Shown: positions 1-10,231 of the stretch, in pieces
How positions within the stretch are numbered: position 1 is the stretch's first letter
Layout: each line of letters begins with the position of its first letter
Assembly: GCA_963921795.1 (NCBI GenBank)
Contig: OY997645.1
Location: 32,411,382-32,475,381, forward strand
Length of the DNA: 64,000 nt
Direction: 5' to 3'
From: Nannobrachium achirus
Taxonomy: Eukaryota; Chordata; Actinopteri; Myctophiformes; Myctophidae
Notes under the pieces: generated by a model
The model's database searches: none
What the model was told of the DNA's origin: nothing
The model's input: only the letters and a program-made list of their open reading frames with translations
Position numbers and translations under genes: made by a program

Positions 1-833
1 TAGCTTGAAGCCTTAAGTACCATGCATAGTAATACATAAGGACCATAAGTCTACACTAGAAACGGAGGGGGAGAGTGATTTAATCCGTTTGGTCCGTTGG
101 ACTGTCCGTTTTTCTCTCTGTCCATACCCTTACCCTTACAAAACCGACAAAAACGTACGTGCGCATGAACTACCCGTGCCGAACTTTTGCCAACCGTGGG
201 GGCAGTAGTGAGGGAGAAATGTTTCGTCTTTTTTTTTCTGGTCTCCACTCTCCATTTCGTAGGTGGAAGTGATATGTGCCGTCATGCATTGCTGTGGGCA
301 TAAAAAAATAAATAAATCACAAAGTCACCAACAAGCTGAACAGTGAACAGGCCACGTTCATCCATTCTCCAGTAAAGTATTTTTTATATTATACCCAGAC
401 AGCACAGCGACTAGCGCCAATGCCTATAAACCTCTCTGTCAACAATGTAGGCGTTATGTAGCGTTTGCTCATAGCGGGAGATCAACATAGCTCTCCCTAT
501 ACTGCCATCTAGTCGATACAGTATGTACATAGGCTTTATTGAACCGTATATGTAACACAGAGACTGTACAGAACTATACATATTGACGTAATTACCGCAT
601 GTTCTTTCTCACCCCCAAATGTACACAAAATCAAACGTACTAACTATAAACGGCCCTTTAGCTGTTGTTGGCCATGAATAGGGTTTTGTCTGTGTCTGCA
701 CTCTGCAGGGAGCTGGGTAACGTTAGCCCACACAATAGTCAGCTGTCACCAATGGCATTCATAGTATAGTGTTACTGTAGATCAACTGGAGGATTTTAAA
801 TTGCAGATAGAATTTTAATAGAAATGGTATTTT
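1..833. other. No gene recognised
   Basis: No coding region, RNA gene or clear repeat could be recognised. Open frames here are short and show no protein-family signature. Confidence 0.5.
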
Positions 834-848
834 GCGTGTGTGTGTCTG

Positions 849-924
<76 letters not shown>

Positions 925-985
925 CGTGTGTGTGCGTGTGCGTGTGTGCATGTGTGCGACGCATGCATGTGTGTGTGTATGCACT
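834..985. repeat. (GT)n microsatellite
   Basis: A long GT run with TGCG and TGTC interruptions. It ends just before the target duplication of the MITE at 1019. The Cys/Val and His/Thr open frames across it are artefacts of the dinucleotide. Confidence 0.97.
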
Positions 986-1228
986 TCTGTATGCGTGCAC
1001 AGTGTCAAAGACAGAAAGCAGTGGTGGAAAACAACAAAGTACATGTACTCAAGTAGAGTACTTTTGAGGTATTTTTACTTTATTTCCAATGTTCAATACT
1101 CCATCAGTGGCAAATATAGTACTTCTACTCTACTACAATTATTTTACTAACTTGTTACTTTTTTACTTAGTTTACTTACTAGTTACTTTGTAGATTTTCA
1201 ATATTATTACAAAACATACATCAACCAT

Positions 1229-1299
1229 TTCAAAACAATCTACAAGCTCACAACACGTCACCATATGCGTTGTGAGCTTGTACACCTGCTATTTTCAAA
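1229..1299. repeat. CTACAAGCTCACAAC palindrome, full copy
   Basis: The arms TACAAGCTCACAAC and GTTGTGAGCTTGTA surround a short loop and are followed by GCTATTTTCAAA. This is the central palindrome of the surrounding MITE and a member of the window-wide hairpin family. Confidence 0.85.
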
Positions 1300-1302
1300 T
1301 GA

Positions 1303-1812
1303 TCTTATATATACATTCCTCCTATTGCCGCATCCCACTTCCAAACCCATTAACGCCCCCTTTACATCGACTTCAACTCATAGGTAGTCGTTGTCTAGGA
1401 CGTAAGGAATACCGCCCCTAACTCTGCAGCACTCCAATTGGCTATAACGTCCCCCAGTCCAGGGGATCTTAACGTCCGCCCAGCCCATGGATCTGTAACC
1501 CTACACCAGCCCATACAACAAGCCTGCACCAGCCTGCAAGCAGCTGTTGTCACGGTTACGCTCCACCTTGGCTAGGACTGATCACGTGGCACACGGAGAT
1601 CCTAACCGGAAGTGCGTCCGGCGGTCAAATATGTCCGACCGGAAACGTGCGCTGCGGCACAATAGTTCCGCCACAATAGTTCCCCCCCAATTTTTATTTT
1701 ATTTTTTATAACTTTTTTTTTTTTTTTTTTTTTTACTTTTTTTTATTATTTTTTTAATTATTATTATTTTTTTAACTAGATGTGAGCGGGCCGAAGGCCC
1801 GCGAACCTCTAG
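1303..1812 (+). mobile_element. Non-autonomous Helitron
   Basis: The element starts with TC and ends with CTAG. A GC-rich hairpin (GCGGGCC, loop GAA, GGCCCGC, at 1786-1802) lies a few bases before the CTAG. It sits between A1302 and T1813. Removing it rejoins the host MITE as CAAATGA-TTTTATAC, which matches the uninterrupted relative near 24785. TC start, subterminal hairpin, CTRR end and A/T insertion without target duplication are the known Helitron hallmarks. There is no Rep/helicase gene, so it needed a helper in trans. The interior holds a long T-rich stretch (1690-1770). Confidence 0.85.
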
Positions 1813-1942
1813 TTTTATACATTTTGAAAACATCAAATGGTACTTTTGTACTTTTACTCAACGTAAATTCTGAATACCATTTCTGCATTGTAGTATTGAT
1901 ACTTTTACTAAAAAATAGTATTCTTCCACCACTGACAGAAAG

Positions 1943-2745
1943 TGACGCTTCACAGGTGAGGCTCCACTAGCTCTCGACCCCTGACAGCAACGGGCTATAA
2001 AATAACATCAGCTTTGTCAACACCGTCCTGACATCATTGCTAATAGATTGTTTTCTAAATGAAAATTAAATCCCTTGAACTCTGCCTTCTTGTTGTGAAC
2101 TCTATTATTGGTGTTCCTGGCCATGAAAACAACTCAACCCCCTAGAAAAATCTAAAATCAAATAACAAAAACAAAATGTCATGTCAAGATACTCCTCTCA
2201 GCAGTGCCGTGGAGACAACATAAATCATCCGCTAGGTCTCGCTCTCCAGTGATGGATGGCCATGGACACTTAAGGCAGTCTACATCATTTGCAATCTGCA
2301 CCCTCACACACAGGATCTGGGAATTTATGTGGAGACATGATTCTCTCCGGTTTCACCCCACACATAGCATAGCATTCACTGGCAGAGATTGGGAGACAGC
2401 GTGTCTGTATATGCATTGTGACATGCTGTCCTGATGGGCTGGCTGAGGGCTGGAGATAAGTAGAGACAGATGACTGTGCTGGAGGTTACAGGGTGGGAGA
2501 AGAGAGATGTCAGCCAAGTCAGAGCCAGCAGAAGGCCACGGATGAGGGATGTGATAAATGATTCCATGCCACCTGTGTAAGACACAGTGGTGTTGGAGAG
2601 CTCTCTTTTTCAGATTTATGTTTTGATATGCCCCACAAAATGCCATTTGGGTTTCGTTCATCATTATAATGAAGTTGGGTGGCAGAGAAGAGGGCATGGG
2701 CGGCAGCCGGTGACTCTGAGGTCCGTTGAGGTGACAAGAGGTGAG
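1943..2745. other. No gene recognised
   Basis: Apparently unique DNA. No coding, RNA or repeat signature was recognised. Confidence 0.45.
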
Positions 2746-2912
2746 AAAACACCTGCATGCACACTGACTTCAAATGCAAAACTAGTTTTAATTGGAAACG
2801 GTCTGAAGATCTTCATTGCGTTAACCCAATTCAGAATTTCAGACCGAAACATTGTGTTTCCAATTAAAACTGTTAGTGCATTTGAAGACAGTGTGCGGGG
2901 AGGTGTTGTTTA
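2746..2912. repeat. Short inverted-repeat (hairpin) element
   Basis: The outer arms start AACACCT and end AGGTGTT. Inner arms include CTTCAAATGCA / TGCATTTGAAG and TTTTAATTGGAAAC / GTTTCCAATTAAAA. Together they form an imperfect hairpin of about 165 bp, the size and shape of a MITE. No clear target duplication was found. Confidence 0.65.
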
Positions 2913-5190
2913 TTTTATTCTACTTTAATCTTGGTCTTGTCTTACACACTATTTGCCTTGTAGTTGTGCAAAGGTCTTTCTAGTTTTTGTGTCCTTGATT
3001 CAAGATGAGCGAAAGAGTGCTTTTATATTGGAAGTTATTATTGTACTGTACAGTGACTGGGCCCCCCTATCTACCTGTGTCCCTTTATGCCCATATATGG
3101 AGATCTCTGTATCTGTCTGCCCTTTTCCTTTTATGCCCATATGCAGATCCTCATGTCATCAGTATATTGCCATATATTGGAACTAGAAAGATGCAATTGG
3201 AAATTGCAAGTGTGGTTGCCGTGACGTGAATTTCCCAAATGAATTTCGTCTTAAATTAATGTCCATATATGGAGATCTCTGTGTCAGTCATTGTACCTTT
3301 TATGCCCTTATATCAATATTAAGCCCTTATCTTGGAAAGCCCATTGATAGGGTAGAATTATGATACATAATTCTATGATTTGTGTATGAGGCTCATATGA
3401 CCATATAAGGATATATTATGAACTGAACTTACAGTATAGGAGACCACATTTTGGTCAGATACTGTAAGCTCAGGCTAATAGATTACAGGTCATAGTAACT
3501 TTGGTTGCCCTGACTATGAAATCATGTTTTGGGTTATACTGTATGTCACTAGTGGAAAGTTACCAACACTACGTGTCACTGTCTTCCTTGTTATGATCTG
3601 GGAACGAATCAATGAGTCCCACGACTTATACTGTTATAACTGTACTCTTTATATACTGAATGTTAACTTCCATCTTTGAAGAGAGAGAATTAGCAAAGCT
3701 ACCACTAGGATGGTACGCTCACTGTCTGTCTTCCTTGTCTGACTCTCTTCAAATACAGCAATTTAAGATATAGTCCTTTGGCTCGTCTCTGTCTTATTTT
3801 GGTTATGGATTTATCCATATTCCATACTTATTTAACTTTATTCATAATTTATTTAACAATACCCATATCCTCTACATACTGTGTCAGTCTCATGTGGTCT
3901 ATGATGTCAGATTATGATGTCAGCCAAAAAAGAGTTTACTCATGGAATATTGAAGATGTAAGATGGAATAAAGTCAGACAAGTACTATAGTTTGGTTTCC
4001 CTGCAGGGGCAACCACACTATTAATAACCATAAATGGACATATTGGTTGGATCGGCGGTTCTGGACAACTGGATATCCATTGCAAACTTAAATGAGAGTA
4101 TCTTACTCAAACAAATTTTAAACTGCCTAAAACCAAGCCTTGGGAAGAGGTTTGTGCGGTTTCACACTGCTCACCACCACAGCCTGGAGGCTTAATTTAT
4201 GTGATGATCCACACCCACACTTTTTGAGTTCAAAATATATATATCTTTTCTTTTTTTATACGTTATATGATGAAGTATAAATTATTGTAGCCTTAATAAA
4301 ATGTTGATTGTATTAATACAGTAGACAACTGTGTCTCTCTGTGTCTAGAGAATGCCCTTGAGAGGGAACTTGGGTCCTCACTGAGCGAGACCAGCAGACA
4401 AACTCCCAGTGCCTCGGGGGCTGTTGGAATGAGTTCAGGTTTCATACTAGAGGCTATGCTCTATTTCTCTGACTTTAATTTATTTAATTCAACTGCATGA
4501 CAGCAATAATGTCTTTCTTTCTTTCTTATATAATGATAATGCCAAATGTAGGGCTTTTACGAGATATAAAAAATGTAACTAATGTTCATTCTCAACATTT
4601 ATATAGCTTGTAAATTAGCCCGTCTACAGTATTATTAAAGCAGCGTCATGCAAAAATGTTTGATAGGCACAAAGCCTGAAAATAATTAATGGTTGAAACG
4701 TAATGCTTTATCAGTAGGGGTTGCTTTTCACACAATGCAGTTCTAATTATTATTTGTTTGGAAGGATAGGCAGCTTGCTTGACAGCAGTTCTTTGCCGCA
4801 CTTGACTGAATATAATAAGTAGCTAAATACACAATCGTATTAATCCATATGTTTGTTGAATAGATTAATTATTGTATAGAGATTGATTTTTTTTTATTCA
4901 ATTCAGTTTCTAAACTAATTGCAATTTAAAAAAAATGTTTATGTCCATCAGACTACAAACCCCCCAGATGCCAACAAACATAAGCTCAATTTGCTTGATA
5001 GAAAATTCTGATGCTCACTTTAGCTGGACCATCTTCTTTAAATAGAGAAAAACTTATTATTTACAGTAGACTAATTTCCACCTTCTTAAGGCAGCTCTTC
5101 ACCACCAGAGACTCTTCCAGACTGGCAGTCTGTGGCATTTATTTGGCACAGACTAAACACAAACTCTTGTTTTGGTGCTGATCTCTGTCT
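2913..5190. other. AT-rich DNA, no gene recognised
   Basis: No coding or RNA signature. Two direct copies of a segment containing CATATATGGAGATCTCTGT (near 3091 and 3262) indicate a local duplication. They share the CCATATATGG palindrome with the minisatellite at 12693. Confidence 0.45.
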
Positions 5191-5194
5191 GCCA

Positions 5195-5459
5195 GTATAT
5201 TGCCAGGTCTGCTCATTATTAACGACTTTAGGTCTTCCTGTAAAGGTTACAAGTTTCCTAAACAATATATAGTTGGCTGTTGGCTGCTTTTGTTTATGGC
5301 TTGTTTTCCGAAGTGTATAGTTGCTTATTTGGGTCTTAAAGATTATTTAATAAAAAGCTGGTGTAATAAGGATCAAGTGGTGAAAATTGTCGCTTCTTTT
5401 GGCCTGTTTTCATAGACCTGTTCACTTGTTTCACTCACACAGCAAATGTGGCAACACTC
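5195..5459. mobile_element. Dispersed repeat with TTGCCA / GGCAACACT ends
   Basis: It begins ATTGCCAGGTCTG and ends GTGGCAACACT, which are roughly inverted termini. The body matches 16903-17010, sharing GTCTTGTTT-type stretches, GGCTTGTTTTC/GGCTTGTTCTG and GTTGCTTATTTGG. It is a dispersed non-coding repeat, probably a DNA-transposon derivative. Confidence 0.55.
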
Positions 5460-5863
5460 TCTCATCTTTGACAAAAACAAACACATTAGCACTAGCTTTG
5501 CTTTGGAGTTGATTGCTTGGTATAGGAATTGAGAGTTGAGATTGAGATTATGGTATTTAGTTGTGATGGGGAAATGTCTCTGGATTATTTAGGCTTGTTT
5601 CTGCGTCTCTTGCCGACAAACTCCTGACGGCTCCCTGTCAGCAGCAGACGCTTTCCGACTTCTTCCGTCGCCAACATCGGCGCGGTTATGAGCCACCTTT
5701 AGGTTTATAGGCCTACCACTGTTACCATTCTGGATCATGTCAACAAGTGGAATTGTCAATTCTTGCATTGTCATAACTTTGCAGAATAACACATTTTTTA
5801 TAATTCACTGCCCAAATGAGAAAAACGTATAGGTTCCGGACGGAACCATGTTTATTTAATACC

Positions 5864-6058
5864 GGAAGACAAGGTCCCCCTATGGGATAACAGCGCCATC
5901 TGGCGGTGCAACAGAGTAAAACTCAACTACTCCCGTACGAAAAATGTAATTTGTCGGAAGGGCTGTCAATCACAAACGAGGGCACCGCCCCCGAGTGTAT
6001 ATAAGCCCCCTGGGCTATCATGACTTCCTCTAAAGCCGCACCTCTGCGCCCGCAACTA
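5864..6058. repeat. DIRS left inverted terminal repeat
   Basis: Its reverse complement matches 12385-12590 closely from GACAAGGTCCCC through ATCATGACTTCCTCT and, with small gaps, to GCAACTAG. The outer extension at 5823-5863 has no counterpart at the right end, as expected for the longer terminal repeat of a DIRS element. It contains GTATATAAG, a TATA-like box that would point into the element on the plus strand. Confidence 0.9.
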
Positions 6059-6079
6059 GCGAACCGAGGGGCTTTATTC

Positions 6080-6171
6080 GGGGGACCTTGTCCTCCGGTA
6101 TTAAATAAACATGGTTCCGTCCGGAACCTATACGTTTATTGTCATACCTCCAGACAAGGTCCCCCTATGGG
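6080..6171. other. DIRS internal complementary region
   Basis: 6080-6137 is the reverse complement of the outer left edge 5823-5880 with one mismatch. One base later, 6139-6171 is the exact reverse complement of the outer right edge 12558-12590. The two outer edges are therefore joined internally. In DIRS elements this region is thought to template completion of the ends and formation of a circle. Confidence 0.9.
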
Positions 6172-6473
6172 ACTCATACACTCCCCGAGAAGCCATGAAC
6201 CGACAAGACTGTCGTGCACACCGACCACACCCGGAAGGAGGTCTCGTCAACCGACGTGACCCCTCCCAGGACTGATCCGACCCAGGCCCACAGGGCCTGG
6301 GCGTGTTCAGACAGAAAAGAGACCCTGACAGACCGAGGCCTGCCTTATGCACTAAGGGCAGACACAGGTCCGCCTTATAAAACTGCAGTAATATAAGGGA
6401 AAACTCAGGGTCCCCCCCCATGTATCCTAGAAACAGTAGCATGCTGTCTCAGGAAGGGGAGAGAGCCGCCCCA

Positions 6474-7530
6474 CTACATAGTAGGAGGGACAGCAGCACC
6501 CAGAACCGTATGCGCCATAGCAGAAGGCGCAACGTCCAGGTGATAGTAGGTCGCAAAGGTGGACGGCGAAGACCAATTCGCCGCTGCACAAATCTCCTCA
6601 ATGGAGACACCTTTGGACAAAGCCCAAGAGGTAGACACACCCCTAGTACTGTGGGCCTTAAGTGCTTCCGGCACTTCAGACCCAGACCGGGTGTAAGCCA
6701 ACCTAATCGCATCCACAAGCCATCTCGACAGAGTGGGTTTGGACACCGCTTTTCGCTGACGGGCATTCATGACCACGAAAAGCTGAGAAGTAGACCTGCT
6801 GTCCACCGTCTTGTCACAGTAGGCCTTCAGGGCCCTTACAGGACAAAGACAATGAAGACGCCTATCCTCCTCTGAAGCAAACGGAGGAGGATGGAAAGCC
6901 GTCAAAACAACAGGTTCCTCCGGGACCACCCGGTTCTTAGGAATAAAACTCAAATGAGGTTTAAGAAGAACCCTGGAGTCATTATTGAGAAACCTCATAC
7001 AATCAGGGCTCACAGAGAGCGCATGAAGGTCGCTCACACGCTTAGCCGTAGACAAGGCAAGCAAAAGAGCTGTCTTGAAACTTAAATGTTTCAAAGAGGT
7101 CCTCCCAATCGGTTCAAAAGGTGCCTCGCAAAGGCCCTCAAGAACCACTTGTAGATCCCAAACAGGAAACAAGGCTCTGGTCACAGGTCTCAAATGGTCA
7201 ACACCATGCATGAACTGGACCACCTCAGGGATTTTAGAAAGGCCTTTACCTGCCACCCCCAGGTGGCAGGCATCAATAGCCGCTAAATAACCCCTCAGTG
7301 TAGAGAACGCCAGACCAAGGTCCAGGCGGTCCTGCAGGAAATCTAACACCCTCTGGGCCGAAGCTAAATGAGCCACCACAGGTGGCTCCTGTAGCTCACA
7401 CCAGTCCAAAAAGGCATTCCACCTTCCATCATACACAGCCCTAGTAGAGGGGGCTCTAGCACTCTGAATAGTGGCTACAACCGTCGGTGAGAAGCCTGCT
7501 GCGAGCAGGTTCTCCCTCTCACGGGCCAAA
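6474..7530 (-). CDS. DIRS tyrosine recombinase
   Basis: An open frame of about 350 residues begins near ARERENLLAAGF and ends AAVPPTM followed by a stop. It is the integrase of the element, inserting the circular DNA intermediate by site-specific-type recombination. Visible catalytic residues are an Arg in TAKRVSDLHAL, the H-x-x-R motif in AHSTRG, the Trp in AANWSS and a Tyr in TFATYYHLD near the C-terminus, so the R, HxxR, W and Y set appears complete. The region overlaps the last codons of the RT ORF in another frame, as is usual in DIRS. The same frame happens to stay open upstream to 10235, but that long reading crosses the RT gene in the wrong frame. No start codon is certain for the YR, which may be made by frameshifting or reinitiation. 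Confidence 0.88.
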
Positions 7531-10164
7531 CCCACAGGTCTAGGCCCCGTGGGTCTGGATGGAAGATCTCGTCCCCTGCCTGGCGCAGCAGATCCCTGTG
7601 CAAGGGGAGCCGCCAAGGGGGTCGAGAGAGCAGTGGGGTGATCAGAGACCTCCACACTCCCCTGGATGGTGTCACCAGAAGAACCTCCTGGTTGGAACAT
7701 CTGATCCTCTCCAGAGTGGGAAGGATCAGTTCCAGGGGTGGAAACACGTAGAGAAGACCTTGTGGCCATTCGTAAGCAAACGCGTCCGTCCCCAGAGGAG
7801 AAGGTCCCCTCACTGAAAAGTAAAGGGGACACTTCGCGTTCTCCTGGGAGGCAAAGAGATCGACTCGAGGTTGACCGAACCTGGAGAAAATCTGCCTCAC
7901 CACCGCAGGGTGGAGAGACCAATCCTCGTAACGAGGCTCCCCCCTGGACAACAGATCGGCGCCGCCGTTCTGAAGGCCCGGGACATGGGAGGCTCTGATG
8001 GACCTCAGACGAGGCAAGCACCAGAGGGTCATCTCGCGCGCCAGCTGATCCAGCACGCGCGAGGCGAGGCCACCCTGTTTGTTGAGATAATACAGGGCCG
8101 CCGTGTTGTCCGTCGTGACCAGAACATGACAACCCTGAAGAAATGGCTCGAAATGCTTGAGCGCCAAGTAGATCGCCATTAACTCCAGATAATTGATGTG
8201 GCGCTCCAACATGACCGGGGTCCAAAGACCCCTGGCCGAACGCCCCTCGTGGGTGGCGCCCCACCCCGAGCGGCTGGCGTCTGTGGTGATCACCTTGCGT
8301 GACACCACCTCGCCCATGGAGACCCCACTCGTCAACAACGCCTGGCCCCTCCATGGGACCAGAGCGTCCATGCAGACCTGGCTGACTGTCACCTTCCTGT
8401 ACCCTTGCAGGGAAGGAATCCTGAGCGCCAGTGACCACCGCTGGAAAGGTCTCATATGAAACCTGCCCAGACGCAGAAGTTGCACCGCTGATGCCATCAG
8501 CCCAGCCAACTTCATGCACTCCTTGTACCTGACCACCTGGTTCAGTCGGAAGGAGCTGAGACAAGTCAGAAACCTGTCCACCCTCTCCGGGGAGAGGCGG
8601 GCGGACATTGTGGCCGAGTCCAGAGATATTCCTATAAAGGAAATCTGCTGGGAGGGTGACAACATGCTTTTGCCAAAATTGACGTTGAAACCCAAGGCCT
8701 TCAGGTGTGACAACACCAGATTGGTATGGCGCGCCGCTTCTGAGCAGGAGGCGGCGGAAATCATCCAATCGTCTATGTAGTTCGCCAGCCTGACTCCCTG
8801 ATGCCTCAGTGGAGCAATGGCTGCCTCGGTCACTTTCACGAAAACCCGAGGGCTCAGGGAAAGACCGAAAGGGAGGACCGTGTACTCGTACAGGCGCCCC
8901 TCGAAGGCGAACCGCAGGAACTTCCTGTGTGGGGGATAAATGAGGATGTGCTGATAAGCGTCCCTCAGATCCACTGAACAGTGGAAATCCCCCTGTCTCA
9001 CTGATTTCATCAGTGACTCTGACGTCAGCATCCTGAATTTGAACTTTTTCAAGTGCTTGTTCAGAGCACGTAAGTCCATAATCGGACGCAGCCCCCCCCC
9101 CTTTTTTCTGAACCAGAAAATAACGGCTCCAGAAGCCTAAACGGCTCTGGTCGCGTGATAACTCCACTATAGCGCCCTTGCGCAATAGTGAGCTTATCTC
9201 CTCCCTCAAGGCATCCGCTTTCAAGCCGCGGGCTCGAGTGTAAATAACCTTGCTGGATAGGGAGGGTATTTCCGCGAACTGTAGTCTGTAGCCCCGTGTC
9301 ACCGTCCGAAACACCCAGTGATTCGGATTGCAACGCTTCCATTGCTCTGCACACTGTGCTAACGTGTTGCTGAGCAACGGAGAAGCCTTGGGGTTGTACC
9401 GCCTGAGCGGGACTACTGGGCCGGGAGGGAGAGGAAGGACGGGACCGAGAGGTTCCGTATCCGGGCACGTTTCCGTATCCGCTAGACGCCGGGCCGGAAG
9501 GCGCGGAGACACCGGCGGAAAGAGCGTTTCCGTTTCCGGTACGCTTATTTCCGTATCCGGTGGGAGACGGACACGTGACCTCCGAGAAGCCTCGCTTGTT
9601 AAAAATACAGGCGGCACATAGCGTGGAGCCCGGGGGACAGGGTTTATCGCATAAGTAACATAATCCCCGGCTCGGGGAATTGTATTTACGTTTACAACCT
9701 GTGCTAAGGCCTTTATATGCTTCCTTACGGGAAGACGAGGCCGACCCTGGGTGTTGATATGTGTTGGCTTCTTCCCTGACGCTAAGACCAAACTCCTGTC
9801 CTGAACTAGAGTCGGCATAACAGTGCCGCTCGGTGGAGACAGAGGGGTATTGCACACTAGTGAAACCATACCATTGTGAATAGGAATTAGCTTGTCTGGG
9901 AACATTTTGCAAAGAGAAATATTCTGCTTGTAACCTGTCTGCGTGACTGGAGGAAGCGATATTTTCTGAGTGGAAAGAAATTCCAGCCTGGACTTCTCTA
10001 CACTGGCTAAATTCATGCAAAATGGGGTCGTCTGTACTAAAGCAGGTGGGTTTGAAAGAAACAGGCATTGTTTTATCAACACACTTTTTAATACAGGCAC
10101 TGGAGGAGAGCACAGAGGAGGAGACAATGACATTTTCTTGGCATAAGAAAAATTGTTCATACAT
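7475..10164 (-). pseudogene. DIRS reverse transcriptase / RNase H ORF, frameshifted
   Basis: The main RT frame is 9079-7475. It shows VDLRDAYQHI (motif A), LPFGLSLSP (motif B) and YIDDW (active-site motif C). RNase H follows, with TTDAS, NYLELMA, TTDNTAALYYL and HVPGLQNGGADLLS. A C-terminal stretch (VDLFASQENA, then YVFPPLELI) sits where DIRS elements carry a methyltransferase-like domain, but I cannot confirm that activity. The N-terminal RT part (RGYRLQF to YFLVQKKGG) lies in another frame and joins at a run of ten G next to six A (minus strand, about 9092-9107). One fewer G would restore the frame. Further upstream, a third frame starting at ATG 10164 encodes a C-x2-C-x10-C-x2-C cluster near 9.6 kb and GYGN repeats. 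A second frame change is needed around 9.4-9.5 kb. Confidence 0.85.
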
Positions 10165-10231
10165 TTCACTCGCTTGCGCTTGAGAGGGGGGGTCCCCTGA
10201 ATGATCAGGGGGACCCCGCCTGAGTCCAGTG

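Larger units (their letters stand above)
1019..1934. mobile_element. hAT-like MITE (CAGTGGTGG ends) with nested insertions
   Basis: The termini are CAGTGGTGGAAA and TTCCACCACTG. They are flanked by a perfect 8-bp target duplication, acagaaag, at 1011-1018 and 1935-1942. An 8-bp duplication and CAG/CTG ends fit hAT-type non-autonomous DNA transposons. The body has the GTACTTTTACTT-rich composition seen in relatives at 15194, 24570, 33352 and 62640. The centre holds a palindrome (1229-1299), followed immediately by a Helitron (1303-1812) that accounts for most of the extra length. No transposase is encoded. Confidence 0.88.

Noticed and set aside
824..1150. Cys/Val- and His/Thr-rich open frames over GT/CA repeats (also at 26.5, 28.8, 32.3, 43.2 and 51.2 kb)
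   Set aside because: Dinucleotide runs are open in every frame; no gene signature.
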